44,451 bases of DNA, from IMG/VR virus record IMGVR_UViG_3300020419_001420, positions 1 to 44,451 of that record; one strand, given 5' to 3'. Position numbers and translations under genes: made by a program. Of the stretch, positions 34,440 through 42,139 are shown piece after piece. The stretch comes from a virus. The notes beneath the pieces are model-generated. The model was not told the origin of the DNA and searched no databases. It saw only the letters and a program-made list of their open reading frames with translations. How positions within the stretch are numbered: the stretch's first letter is position 1; each line of letters begins with the position of its first letter.

Positions 34440-35073
34440 TGGCTTTGCTTTTCTTAGTAGGCACCAGTTCTTCTGCTTGTTCTCTTAAACGTTTTGCTTC
34501 TTTGAACATACTATCCGCTTGAGATCTATAACTTGCCGCTAATTGTTCGTCTGTAATAGCCGCATTGTCTGGTGCTTGTATATTAGCCGCCTGTGCTTCT
34601 GCCTGTACTTTAGTTGTTGCTGGCATTTCATTTACTGATCCAGCTTCTGTAAGTGTAGTTCCTTCTGGTAATTCATTAGGATCTTTCATTGCCAATCCTG
34701 CAATATCTGTACCTCTTTGTTCAGCTATCACTTTGTTCAGCTCATCTAAACCAATTGTATAATTTGGGTTAGGTAACATTTCTACCTGATCCATTGGAAT
34801 TTTAGTTAGTTTTCCGGTTGAATGGAAATTTGCTAACATATTAGAACCATCTGATAAAGTTGTTCTTGCCATGACTTCAGCAAATTCAAATGCTTCTTGT
34901 CCTGCAGGACCTTCTACTGTTTTGATTAAAGTATCATGATCAGCATCTGTCAAAGATGCAGTATCAATTACTAATGAGTTTGTAGGTGTTTCCTCACCAG
35001 GAATTACTCTATATGCAACTACAACTCTACGTTGATTTGCTTTGAGTCTTCCTACGTGTTTGGTCTCAGCCAT
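34420..35073 (-). CDS. conserved-type phage hypothetical protein, 217 aa
   Basis: Unknown protein typical of the T4-like marine phage backbone. The first half (VGRLKANQRRVVVAYRVIPG through MLPNPNYTIGLDELNKVIAEQRG) looks folded and beta-rich. After about residue 120 it becomes Ala/Glu/Gln-rich and probably helical or coiled-coil (QADSMFKEAKRLREQAEEL), with a basic C terminus. No enzyme motif. Strong ribosome site (AAAGGAGAAAAATA) before the ATG; one-base TAATG coupling to the upstream gene. A structural or assembly role is possible. Confidence 0.65.
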   Translation of the reverse strand: MAETKHVGRLKANQRRVVVAYRVIPGEETPTNSLVIDTASLTDADHDTLIKTVEGPAGQEAFEFAEVMARTTLSDGSNMLANFHSTGKLTKIPMDQVEMLPNPNYTIGLDELNKVIAEQRGTDIAGLAMKDPNELPEGTTLTEAGSVNEMPATTKVQAEAQAANIQAPDNAAITDEQLAASYRSQADSMFKEAKRLREQAEELVPTKKSKASAKTAS

Positions 35074-35345
35074 TATTTTTCTCCTTTAGGCTCTTCCGTA
35101 CCTTCTTTGGCTTTCTTTGCTTCTTCTTCTGCCTTTTGAACCTGCTGAAGGAAAGAGTCTAATTTATTGTATGTTTTACCAACTGCTTCCATTTCGTTGG
35201 CTTTAAATGCTCCCCTTTGAGAAGCAACATCGATTACAGATCTAATTACTCCAAGATCTTGTACAGTTAACTCAACTGCTTTCTGTTCACCTTGTGGTGG
35301 AGTAGCTTGTGGTTGAGCTTCTGGTTGTTTAGTTTCTTCGGACAT
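35073..35345 (-). CDS. small Glu/Gln-rich phage protein, 90 aa
   Basis: Hypothetical protein with a disordered Pro/Gln-rich N terminus (EETKQPEAQPQATPPQGEQ), a short central helix-rich segment (LTVQDLGVIRSVIDVASQRGAF) and a charged coiled-coil-like C terminus rich in Lys and Glu. No known motif. Good ribosome site (AAGGAG). Its stop shares a base with the following gene's ATG, so the two are translated together. Confidence 0.65.
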   Translation of the reverse strand: MSEETKQPEAQPQATPPQGEQKAVELTVQDLGVIRSVIDVASQRGAFKANEMEAVGKTYNKLDSFLQQVQKAEEEAKKAKEGTEEPKGEK

Positions 35346-35384
35346 ATTTTACACTCCTTATGTTATTATATATGCACTTTATAT

Positions 35385-35669
35385 TTACTTGTATTTTAAA
35401 AGTGGACAGGCTAAAACGAAATATGAAAGCTCTTTTGGATCTTCAAAACCCACTCTCAATATCTGTTCTATCTTGTTCTGTTTTGTTATGCCTACTGATT
35501 TGCCTAAAAAATACCTCTTTTTAAGGTGTTTATCTATCCATTTTTCAAGTGCCTTTTCTATATTATATGTGTGATGTAAGTCAATAGTTGCAAGATGAGG
35601 AGCCTGAAATTTCAGCTTTCTTATCTCAAAAAATTCTGCAGGACTGATTTTCTTCTTGGTAGCAATCAT
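35385..35669 (-). CDS. unknown basic protein, 94 aa
   Basis: Small basic protein with a readable core KKKISPAEFFEIRKLKFQAP and HHTYNIEKALEKWIDKHLKKRYFLGKSVG. Three ATGs are possible: 35669, 35684 and 35690, the last two overlapping the end of the VWA gene. I take 35669, which follows the VWA stop by 4 bases; no start has a convincing ribosome site. It is probably co-transcribed with the VWA gene. Function unknown. Confidence 0.55.
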   Translation of the reverse strand: MIATKKKISPAEFFEIRKLKFQAPHLATIDLHHTYNIEKALEKWIDKHLKKRYFLGKSVGITKQNKIEQILRVGFEDPKELSYFVLACPLLKYK

Positions 35670-35673
35670 ATTA

Positions 35674-36942
35674 TTAAGCGGCATCCTCATAATGGCAAGT
35701 AGTACCAAAAGGAGCCATTAAAGATCTATCATGATTACCATGTATTACAAAAACTGTATCACAGTAGTTTTCGTCACCCCAACTGCTCCAAGGATATCCA
35801 TCTGTAAACATAATAAACTTTTTAGGTTGTATATCATGTTCTTTCATGTAATCCCAGTTACAGTCAAATTCTGTTCCACCGCCACCCCTTGGTACATAAG
35901 AAGTAATATCTTCTCCATCTGTGGAACTAAAGTCTTGTTCGTTATATACCTTAGTATCAAAACACCAAATCTTCAAATTGTATTCTTTGAATTCATCCAT
36001 GATGCCTTTAACTTCTGTTAAGAATACTTTAGCTTGTTCATTACCAATTGAACCACTCATATCAATACCGACAGCACAATCAATCTGTTGATCAAAGTTC
36101 ATACCAGGAAGAATTACACCAGTGTGCCAACCTTTTCTACTTGGTCGACTAAATGTATAATCATTTCTAATAGTTGCCTGTATCTGTTGTCGTAATATTT
36201 CACGCCAATTCATTTTTGGCTCAGTAAGTTCTTTGATCATTCTTTCTACTTCACCAGGAACATTGCCTGCACCAGCGGCCTGTGCCGCAGAAATCATGTT
36301 CTCTTTTATTTCATCTCTAATCTTTTTAAGTTGATCTTTAGTGTATGTAGGTCTTTGTCCTTTACCACCTTTGCCTTTTGCTTCTTTACCTTTTCCGGAT
36401 TGTGGCTTTTCCCAATCAACATGTTCATCAAGTAATTCACCTAATCTTTCTAATTCTTCTTTATCATATTTTTTATGAATATCGTCATATACTTCTTCTG
36501 ATGACCAACCGTCATATTTCCAGTCTTGGAAGATAGGAATCATTTTTACTGCTTCACCAATCTTGTCTCTTACAAGAGTATTATTAACAATATAATCACA
36601 AGCAATATTGTAAATCTGTGGATCTCTATCGTCACGTCTAATAATATGATCAAATACACAATGAAGTATTTCATGTGCAATAACAAATTCTATTTCTTTA
36701 TTAGAAAGAGCATTAAAAAATTGTGTATTATAATATAAGTTTCTGCCATCAGTAGCGGCTGTAGGACACCAATCGTCACAATGGTTTACTTTCATTCTAG
36801 TTGCCATGTTGCCGAAAAATGGATGTCTTAGTAGTAAACCTACTCTAGCTACAATGATTCTATCCTGTACATCAACCCGCATTTCTTCCAGCTCTTTGTC
36901 TGTAAGTTTTTTAGGTTGAAATCCTTTAGTGTCTATAGTCAT
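35674..36942 (-). CDS. VWA-like metallopeptidase-domain protein (DUF2201 type), 422 aa
   Basis: Two-domain protein. The N-terminal part is a putative zinc-metallopeptidase domain with HEILH at 90-94 (IEFVIAHEILHCVFDHI) and a downstream ACDYIVN helix. The C-terminal part is a von Willebrand-A-like domain with the metal-adhesion motif DMSGS at 294-298 and a later FTDGYPW. A Lys/Gly-rich linker (about 183-196) joins them. Proteins of this kind work with MoxR-type AAA ATPases, one of which is the next gene upstream (37077). It has its own sigma-70-like promoter, a shared leader motif and an AGGAGG ribosome site. Its client is unknown; chaperone-like maturation of a phage or host complex is the usual model. 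Confidence 0.82.
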   Translation of the reverse strand: MTIDTKGFQPKKLTDKELEEMRVDVQDRIIVARVGLLLRHPFFGNMATRMKVNHCDDWCPTAATDGRNLYYNTQFFNALSNKEIEFVIAHEILHCVFDHIIRRDDRDPQIYNIACDYIVNNTLVRDKIGEAVKMIPIFQDWKYDGWSSEEVYDDIHKKYDKEELERLGELLDEHVDWEKPQSGKGKEAKGKGGKGQRPTYTKDQLKKIRDEIKENMISAAQAAGAGNVPGEVERMIKELTEPKMNWREILRQQIQATIRNDYTFSRPSRKGWHTGVILPGMNFDQQIDCAVGIDMSGSIGNEQAKVFLTEVKGIMDEFKEYNLKIWCFDTKVYNEQDFSSTDGEDITSYVPRGGGGTEFDCNWDYMKEHDIQPKKFIMFTDGYPWSSWGDENYCDTVFVIHGNHDRSLMAPFGTTCHYEDAA

Positions 36943-36954
36943 TGTTGCCTCCTA

Positions 36955-36964
36955 GTCAGTGCCT
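36955..36964 (-). promoter_or_regulatory. leader motif AGGCACTGAC (copy 1)
   Basis: The 10-mer AGGCACTGAC lies in the leader of the VWA gene, between the promoter's -10 and the AGGAGG ribosome site. The same 10-mer is in the leader of the MoxR gene at 38196-38187, and I saw no third copy. Being downstream of the expected transcription start in both, it could be an RNA element or a repressor operator. Confidence 0.5.
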
Positions 36965-36976
36965 TATTATGTTTAT

Positions 36977-37005
36977 ATAATACTATATTTAACATGAAAT
37001 GTCAA
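36977..37005 (-). promoter_or_regulatory. sigma-70-like promoter for the VWA gene
   Basis: Minus-strand TTGACA (37005-37000), 17-base spacer, TATTAT (36982-36977). This is a near-consensus bacterial promoter, so expression by unmodified host polymerase is likely, early in infection. It starts 14 bases after the terminator stem, so the VWA gene is set apart from the MoxR transcript. Confidence 0.75.
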
Positions 37006-37019
37006 GTGTTTTTGGTAAA

Positions 37020-37066
37020 ATATTGGGTGGGGACTTACCAGCATAAGCCGTTGCCCCACCCAATAT
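37020..37066 (-). terminator. strong stem-loop terminator after the MoxR gene
   Basis: Perfect 13-bp inverted repeat: ATATTGGGTGGGG at 37020-37032 pairs with CCCCACCCAATAT at 37054-37066, with a 21-base loop that can form a smaller CTTA/TAAG stem. On the minus strand it follows the MoxR stop by 10 bases and is followed by TTTT, so it looks like an intrinsic terminator. The stem is far more GC-rich than the surrounding DNA. Confidence 0.8.
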
Positions 37067-37076
37067 ACTGTACCTT

Positions 37077-38168
37077 TTAGGCACTCTGTGCGGCTTGGAT
37101 GTACTTACCAAAGCGATTATGGAACTCATCAAAACACTCAACCTCATCTGGGTCAATTGGTAAAGAGTATTGTGTGAGGGCTAACTTAATACCCATAACT
37201 ACCAATTCGGTGTCAAAATTATCCATCGCAAAACGTAAAAAGTTGTTTACCTTAGTATCGAACTTTTTATCGTTTTTATCACATGCTTCTTTAAGTTCAT
37301 AGCATAAAGAGACCGTTAAGGAATACATGGCACTGATTTCTTTGGTCTCAATTTCCTTCACCTTGCCATTTAAAATGTCAATTGGATCAGGAAGTTTTGA
37401 AGCAACCTTACGATGCGCCATGAACTTTACGGCAAGTCCTTCGCCGACTGCACCACTTACCAAGTCGGTAGTGGTATTCTCGTCATCATCGTCTTCGAGT
37501 AATTCGGAAACGAATGACCAAGAACGAGGTGTTGCAAAAGATCTACTTGGACTTTTAGGATCAAAGTCATACAAGTCTTTCTTTGCAAATGTCAAATAAC
37601 CTACAACATCTTCGTGGATGTCATTAGTTACTGCCCACTGGAACCAATCATCAAAATTTACTGATAGTTCTAAGTGTACAAATCTGTTTGCCAACGGAGC
37701 AGGCATTCTATAAGTTACGCCTTTGTCAGCTTCTCTGTTACCTGCGGCAACAATTACAACGTTTTCAGGTAATTTATAAGTACCAACACGTCTGTTAAGA
37801 ATAAGCTGATAAGCCGCCGCCTGTACTGCTGGAGGAGCCGAATTTAACTCATCCATGAATACAATAACTGTATCATACTTTTTGGCAGTTGCGGCATCTG
37901 GCAATTCTGCCGGAGGTGCCCATACCATTGTATTTGAATTACTATCAAAATATGGTATACCTTTAATGTCTGTAGGTTCCCAAAGTGATAGTCTAATATC
38001 TATTACTAGTGATTTTTTGATCTCAGAACCAATCTGATGAACAATCTCAGACTTACCAATGCCTGGAGGTCCCCATATAAAAATTGGTCTTTTCTTCTTA
38101 AATGCCCTACGAATGCTATTTTTAGCTTGATTCGGGCTTACAGTTCTTAGTGCTATATTATCTGCCAT
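37077..38168 (-). CDS. MoxR-type AAA ATPase, 363 aa
   Basis: AAA+ ATPase of the MoxR kind. Walker A is GPPGIGKS at 33-40, Walker B VIVFMDE at 101-107 (followed by LNSAP), and NRRVGTYKLPENVVIVAAGN is the sensor-1 region; MPAPLANRFVHLELSV is the family's arginine-finger region. It presumably acts with the VWA metallopeptidase-like protein encoded downstream, as such pairs do. It has its own TTGACT/TATACT promoter, the shared AGGCACTGAC leader motif and a strong AAAAGGAG ribosome site, and ends at a strong terminator. Confidence 0.87.
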   Translation of the reverse strand: MADNIALRTVSPNQAKNSIRRAFKKKRPIFIWGPPGIGKSEIVHQIGSEIKKSLVIDIRLSLWEPTDIKGIPYFDSNSNTMVWAPPAELPDAATAKKYDTVIVFMDELNSAPPAVQAAAYQLILNRRVGTYKLPENVVIVAAGNREADKGVTYRMPAPLANRFVHLELSVNFDDWFQWAVTNDIHEDVVGYLTFAKKDLYDFDPKSPSRSFATPRSWSFVSELLEDDDDENTTTDLVSGAVGEGLAVKFMAHRKVASKLPDPIDILNGKVKEIETKEISAMYSLTVSLCYELKEACDKNDKKFDTKVNNFLRFAMDNFDTELVVMGIKLALTQYSLPIDPDEVECFDEFHNRFGKYIQAAQSA

Positions 38169-38186
38169 GTTGTACTCCTTTTAGTT

Positions 38187-38196
38187 GTCAGTGCCT
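38187..38196 (-). promoter_or_regulatory. leader motif AGGCACTGAC (copy 2)
   Basis: Second exact copy of the 10-mer AGGCACTGAC, between the MoxR promoter's -10 (38221-38216) and the ribosome site AAAAGGAG. Both copies are preceded by an A/T-rich stretch with a TAA or TTA flank and lie 12-19 bases before the ribosome site or start. Shared regulation of the two partner genes is inferred. Confidence 0.5.
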
Positions 38197-38215
38197 AATT
38201 TCTAACTATGTATAC

Positions 38216-38243
38216 AGTATAGCATCTCTTGAACAGAAGTCAA
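38216..38243 (-). promoter_or_regulatory. sigma-70-like promoter for the MoxR gene
   Basis: Minus-strand TTGACT (38243-38238), 16-base spacer, TATACT (38221-38216). One mismatch in each hexamer and a 16-base spacer make a reasonable host-type promoter in a 94-base non-coding gap before the MoxR gene. Confidence 0.65.
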
Positions 38244-38262
38244 CCTCTTTTTTACCAAAATA

Positions 38263-38646
38263 TTATTTTTTTTGGCGTTCTATTGCTTTAATTAAACCAT
38301 ATTTTCTAAGATCACCGGAAAAAAGATGCAGTTCCATTGACTTCTTTTCGTCCGTTACATGTATACCTCTTGGAGTAAGATAGTATGGACAATTGATAAA
38401 CTTGTCCAAAAATATTATAGTTTGGGTGGTCATTACCAAATCTCTAGGAAAAGGAACTTCATAAAATTGCAAGTCTAATTTTTCTATGCAAAAGTCATAA
38501 CCTATATCAGTAAGTCGTAATCCTCCTTCTGATTTATCTCTAGTATTTTGCCACCAGAGAGGCATATATTGTTTTAATGTTGCTTCACTTATTGCAATAT
38601 TAGATTGTTTTAGGAAGATTTTAGTGTATGTTTCTTTCCAGTTCAT
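38263..38646 (-). CDS. conserved-type phage hypothetical protein, 127 aa
   Basis: Unknown soluble protein. Notable segments: MPLWWQNTRDKSEGGLRLTD, IFLDKFINCPYYLTPRGI and DLRKYGLIKAIERQKK. A basic C terminus and Trp/Tyr content suggest a nucleic-acid- or protein-binding role, but there is no recognisable motif. Its ATG overlaps the upstream TGA (ATGA). Downstream of it is the 94-base gap with the MoxR promoter. Confidence 0.6.
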   Translation of the reverse strand: MNWKETYTKIFLKQSNIAISEATLKQYMPLWWQNTRDKSEGGLRLTDIGYDFCIEKLDLQFYEVPFPRDLVMTTQTIIFLDKFINCPYYLTPRGIHVTDEKKSMELHLFSGDLRKYGLIKAIERQKK

Positions 38647-38933
38647 TCATCATGCACCAATTCACCTTGTGTCAATTTAAAAACTGCAAAGTCTTTTGTT
38701 TTAAACATTTCATTTAGTTTCTTTGCTAGATTATGTGCATGTCCTGGATTTGAAAATGAAACTTTTTTATATTTCGGTCCTGGGTATTGTGTAATTGCAT
38801 TTGACGTTTTAAGATTAAATGGTGCTTCTTGATAAAATACGGCCCATATTGCTTCAGCTTTTAACACCTGTTCGCACTTATAGGTTGCCTTGTCTACATT
38901 TTCTAAAATTACTGTTGGCTTTGGTCTGCTCAT
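38643..38933 (-). CDS. conserved-type phage hypothetical protein, 96 aa
   Basis: Small protein of unknown function (KPTVILENVDKATYKCEQVL ... VSFSNPGHAHNLAKKLNEMF). The pattern of a beta strand, helix and a SNPGHAHNLAKKLN helix suggests a compact folded domain. A GATAAATA late-type promoter lies 29 bases upstream of the ATG, with an AAAGGGA ribosome site. Translationally coupled to the next gene. Confidence 0.6.
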   Translation of the reverse strand: MSRPKPTVILENVDKATYKCEQVLKAEAIWAVFYQEAPFNLKTSNAITQYPGPKYKKVSFSNPGHAHNLAKKLNEMFKTKDFAVFKLTQGELVHDE

Positions 38934-38962
38934 ATGTGTAATCCCTTTATTAACTACACATA

Positions 38963-38970
38963 TATTTATC
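38963..38970 (-). promoter_or_regulatory. late-promoter-like GATAAATA
   Basis: GATAAATA on the minus strand in the 62-base gap before the gene starting at 38933, at the same kind of distance (29 bases) as the sites before the fibre genes. Part of a recurring NATAAATA set. Confidence 0.55.
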
Positions 38971-38995
38971 TCTTTTTGTAAGTTAAACTAGTGTT

Positions 38996-39241
38996 TTACT
39001 TCCAACTACTACCACCGTCCATGTTTATTGTAACAGTTTCGTCGCCGCTAGATTTATTATCTACTATCAATTGTTCTAGTCTTCCTGCCTGATTAGCCAT
39101 TACTGTGGATAAGGAAAACATTAGTGCTTTAGCCTGTGAAGTTGGAATCTTTATTTCTTTTATATTACCTGCATCTGCTGTCTTGACTTGCTGGATAAAT
39201 TGTTGGATAGGAATAGTGTTAATCGGATCTTTTGTTTGCAT
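38996..39241 (-). CDS. small phage hypothetical protein, 81 aa
   Basis: Unknown small protein (PINTIPIQQFIQQVKTADAGN ... LEQLIVDN), predicted mostly helical with a short beta-type C terminus (DETVTINMDGG). It overlaps the end of the upstream gene by 23 bases. No motif or membrane segment. Confidence 0.55.
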   Translation of the reverse strand: MQTKDPINTIPIQQFIQQVKTADAGNIKEIKIPTSQAKALMFSLSTVMANQAGRLEQLIVDNKSSGDETVTINMDGGSSWK

Positions 39242-39698
39242 CTGATAACTCCTGCCTCATTGTAAATTCTGTTTTAAAAGGTCCTTTAAAAGGATATTTT
39301 TCTAGTGTTACTAATTTAGGACAAAAACTTCTAACCCATCCTTTATCAAATCTTATTATGTAGTAACCTGCACAATATAAACTTTTTGATTTCTTGCTCT
39401 TTGTAAACAAAGGCAATTTCTTTTGTACATTGTACATTACATTATAAGGTGTTGTAGAAGTCGAAAAACCATGTATTTCTTTATTTAAAATTGTACCATC
39501 TGTAATCGAAGCCTTATCCCAACTTACTCCACCTATAAAACTATTGAAAGATTTTGTATCTGCGAAATATTCTGTACCAGTTGCACAACTATACATGTAT
39601 CTTTTATCTTCTTGTTTAGAAAGAGTACCAATCCTCTCTCCGCCTGATTCAATGATCCAAAACTTATTTTTAAGTATTGGTTTTGCTTTTATTTGCAT
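39219..39698 (-). CDS. conserved-type phage hypothetical protein, 159 aa
   Basis: Beta-rich unknown protein (KPILKNKFWIIESGGERIGT, then SKSLYCAGYYIIRFDKGWVRSFCPK). The start at 39698 is fixed by an excellent AAAGGAGG ribosome site 6 bases before the ATG; the longer frame to 39785 would run into the exonuclease gene. It follows the exonuclease after 10 bases and is probably in the same operon. No catalytic motif seen. Confidence 0.65.
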   Translation of the reverse strand: MQIKAKPILKNKFWIIESGGERIGTLSKQEDKRYMYSCATGTEYFADTKSFNSFIGGVSWDKASITDGTILNKEIHGFSTSTTPYNVMYNVQKKLPLFTKSKKSKSLYCAGYYIIRFDKGWVRSFCPKLVTLEKYPFKGPFKTEFTMRQELSDANKRSD

Positions 39699-39708
39699 TT
39701 TGCCTCCT

Positions 39709-40692
39709 TTATGCATACTTGGCGTTAAGTGCCTCCGCATACTGTTGAACATTGTCTGCAATTCTCTGCATATCGTGTTTTGCACAGAATTTCATTAAGT
39801 GTAATCCTACTTGTGAAACCTTTTTAGGTTCCATTGCATCTTCAATTACATCATTTATTATAGATCTTATGTTGCCAGGTTGTGCAGATAAATCACATAA
39901 TACTACATTTCTCTTATAGTCATCTAGTACTCTATGTTCATTACCTTCATGATCTACCCATCTTTGCAACATCATGTTATTCCAATTAAATCCTTTTGAC
40001 TCTTTATCTTCAAATGCTTCTATCAAGCCAACCTTGTTTTTTGTGCCTTTTGTTCTTACACCTGGATATGCACTGAATACGTTATCGCTTGTGTCGCCTC
40101 GCATACACTTTTCAAATAACATAAACTCAGGATTAGGTGCAAGTTTAGGTTGCCCTGTTTTTTTATCTATTACGGGGTTTTTCTTTTTATCGTCAAAATA
40201 ACCTTCATGTGTAATAATTGTATTACTTACACCATTGTATTGTTTTACGTTAGGTGCAATTAGTTGTGCAAAGTCACCATCTGTTGATATGATAACATGA
40301 TTATCATTAGGGTGTGCTTGTACCCAACCTGCAATAAGATCATCTGCTTCTAAATGAGGATGATGTAAAACAGAACAATTTGTTTTGTTTGTAACAAAGT
40401 CTTTCCACTCATCAAACATTTCCCAGAATACTTTGTCTTCTTCTTGTTGTTTTTCAGTCTGTGCCGCACGAGCATCACTTCTATTTCTTTTGTAAGGCTC
40501 ATAATAGTCTTTACGCCAACTACGGCCTTCCAAGCAGAACACAACATGGGCACCTTCAAAGTCATGCCATGCTTTTCTTATGCTACCTAATGTAATATGA
40601 AAAGCCATTCCAATTTTAGTGTCCAAGTCACCTCTAACTACATGTCTTGCTCTAAAAAATGTATTTGCCGTGTCTACTAAGATGTATGTCAT
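39709..40692 (-). CDS. rnh: T4 RNase H-like 5'-3' exonuclease, 327 aa
   Basis: FEN1/PIN-fold 5'-3' exonuclease of the T4 RNase H kind, which removes RNA primers and 5' flaps during phage DNA replication. Motifs visible: LVDTANTFFRARH (5-17), YKRNRSDAR, EADDLIAGW (115-123), ISTDGDFAQLI (135-145) and RGDTSDNV (198-205), which carry the metal-binding acidic residues. It also has a helix-hairpin-helix-like segment after that. The ATG overlaps the upstream TGA (ATGA). Size is as expected for T4-like phage members. Confidence 0.85.
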   Translation of the reverse strand: MTYILVDTANTFFRARHVVRGDLDTKIGMAFHITLGSIRKAWHDFEGAHVVFCLEGRSWRKDYYEPYKRNRSDARAAQTEKQQEEDKVFWEMFDEWKDFVTNKTNCSVLHHPHLEADDLIAGWVQAHPNDNHVIISTDGDFAQLIAPNVKQYNGVSNTIITHEGYFDDKKKNPVIDKKTGQPKLAPNPEFMLFEKCMRGDTSDNVFSAYPGVRTKGTKNKVGLIEAFEDKESKGFNWNNMMLQRWVDHEGNEHRVLDDYKRNVVLCDLSAQPGNIRSIINDVIEDAMEPKKVSQVGLHLMKFCAKHDMQRIADNVQQYAEALNAKYA

Positions 40693-41081
40693 TTTACTTC
40701 ACTTTTGTCTTTATCAAGTTTACTAGTATTAATATACCCTGAATTTCTGTCTGTGTCAAGTCCTTCATCTTCCAATATCTGTCTAGCTATTGTTTTAAAC
40801 CAACCATCTACAACTTCTTCAGCAGTTTCTCCAGAATATCCTGCATCCATTAGCTTTTCAACAAATTCATTGTTCCAATCAAGTTCAAAAAATCCGTTTC
40901 TAATATTTTCAGGATTGACCTTAGTATCTAATACACCTACCCAAGGTTCACCTTTAGCAGTAGCTTCTTCTTTTTCTTTAGCCATTACTGCCTTACGTTC
41001 TTCTTCTGGAGATAATTTCTTGGGTTCTTCAACTATTTTAGGAGTAACACCAAGTGTTTGTTTTAGTTTTTCCCAGTTCAT
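40689..41081 (-). CDS. conserved-type phage hypothetical protein, 130 aa
   Basis: Unknown, acidic and helical. It opens with MNWEKLKQTLGVTPKIVEEP, has a charged linker, then a folded part NPENIRNGFFELDWNNEFVEKL and a C-terminal SGETAEEVVDGWFKTIARQIL. Ribosome site AAGGAAAG. It lies between QueE and the exonuclease with a 4-base overlap to the latter. Possibly a replication-associated partner, only by position. Confidence 0.6.
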   Translation of the reverse strand: MNWEKLKQTLGVTPKIVEEPKKLSPEEERKAVMAKEKEEATAKGEPWVGVLDTKVNPENIRNGFFELDWNNEFVEKLMDAGYSGETAEEVVDGWFKTIARQILEDEGLDTDRNSGYINTSKLDKDKSEVK

Positions 41082-41093
41082 ATCTTTCCTTTC

Positions 41094-41990
41094 TTACGTT
41101 CCGATTGCATTACCAAATAGATAAACATGTACTCTTGCCGCAACATTATATCCTCTTTGAAATGCTTTTTGTGCCACAGATCCAGCAGTTGCCGTTTGCT
41201 CTTCTTCTCTTGCACCTGTAGGCATAATCCATACTGGCCAATCAACTCCAGCACTTCTAAATTTTTCAACTGCTTCTTCCATTTCATCCCATTCACGTTG
41301 CTTACTTCCTACTACAAATTTAAGTTGACCTTTTGTAGATGCTTGTAAGTATTCAGCAACAATCTCAGGCTTTATTGCCTTTTCAGGCTTTTCACCTGAT
41401 ACAGTAAACAGTTTAGGACTACAACTGAAAAATATTTCTGTGTCAATAGATTTAGCCCATTCTAAAAAAGGCTCTCTTAGTTTTTGTGTTCCGTTAGTTT
41501 CAAACGTCATCGATCCTGGCAAGTTATCTTGTCTTTTAAGTTCGTTGTATATACCAACCACTGCCTGTTGTCCTGTTACCATTAAAGGCTCGCCGCCTGT
41601 AAAGCAAAGATGTTGATGAAACTTACTTACAGGATGTAAAAACTTTCCTTCTGGATTGCTTTCATTTGTGATGCCTTTTACAATCTTATTTGCAAGTACA
41701 GTTGGAGTTTCATGTCCCATCAGCTTTTTAAACTTCTTTGCCCAAGTATAAGAACTATCACAACCCTTTTCCCATACAGGCAAGTCTTCAACCCTTTTTA
41801 CAGAGTCCACATCAAAATCTTCGAATGGTAATTCATAAGTATCTGGATTTGTAGGATCTATTTGTCCAAATCCGTTACATTGTAAATTACATAAGAAGAA
41901 ACGTATCCAAGCAGTCGGCACACCAGTATAGTGTCCTTCACCTTGTATACTGTAAAATATTTCAGAGTAATAATATTTCTTTTCTTCCAT
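41094..41990 (-). CDS. queE: 7-carboxy-7-deazaguanine synthase QueE, 298 aa
   Basis: Radical-SAM QueE, which converts 6-carboxy-tetrahydropterin to 7-carboxy-7-deazaguanine in the queuosine/7-deazaguanine pathway. The QueE signature SIQGEGHYTGVPTAWIRF leads into C34 and C38 (FFLCNLQCNGFG). The third cluster ligand is probably C77, in GCDSSYTW after an about 40-residue insertion, instead of the compact CxxC. LCFTGGEPLM, TFETNGTQ and FSCSPKLF are the remaining family blocks. With FolE nearby it suggests 7-deazaguanine modification of phage DNA or host tRNA. QueD, QueC and a DNA transglycosylase were not seen in this window. Its ATG shares one base with the preceding small gene's stop. Confidence 0.88.
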   Translation of the reverse strand: MEEKKYYYSEIFYSIQGEGHYTGVPTAWIRFFLCNLQCNGFGQIDPTNPDTYELPFEDFDVDSVKRVEDLPVWEKGCDSSYTWAKKFKKLMGHETPTVLANKIVKGITNESNPEGKFLHPVSKFHQHLCFTGGEPLMVTGQQAVVGIYNELKRQDNLPGSMTFETNGTQKLREPFLEWAKSIDTEIFFSCSPKLFTVSGEKPEKAIKPEIVAEYLQASTKGQLKFVVGSKQREWDEMEEAVEKFRSAGVDWPVWIMPTGAREEEQTATAGSVAQKAFQRGYNVAARVHVYLFGNAIGT

Positions 41991-42139
41991 TAAATAAACC
42001 TATCATATAATGCTATTATAACATGAAAAGCACCATATGTAAAGATACAAAATATAACAAACTTTAAAAATTTGTTCATTCCGTCATCAGCCATTACTTC
42101 CCAATGTGGTCTAGTGTCTTTTCTGTTAAACAGTTTCAT
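41990..42139 (-). CDS. small single-pass membrane protein, 49 aa
   Basis: A short reading frame supported by its setting: ATG at 42139, TAA at 41992-41990 sharing a base with queE's ATG. It reads MKLFNRKDTRPHWEVMADDG, then NKFLKFVIFCIFTYGAFHVI, then IALYDRFI. It has a charged cytoplasmic-like head and one hydrophobic helix of about 20 residues. The start overlaps the end of the upstream gene by 14 bases. It fills what would otherwise be the only gap in the cassette. Function unknown. Confidence 0.65.
   Translation of the reverse strand: MKLFNRKDTRPHWEVMADDGMNKFLKFVIFCIFTYGAFHVIIALYDRFI

Noticed and set aside
37327-37599. Plus-strand frame of 90 codons inside the MoxR gene
   Set aside because: Antisense to conserved ATPase coding sequence; Ser-rich shadow product.
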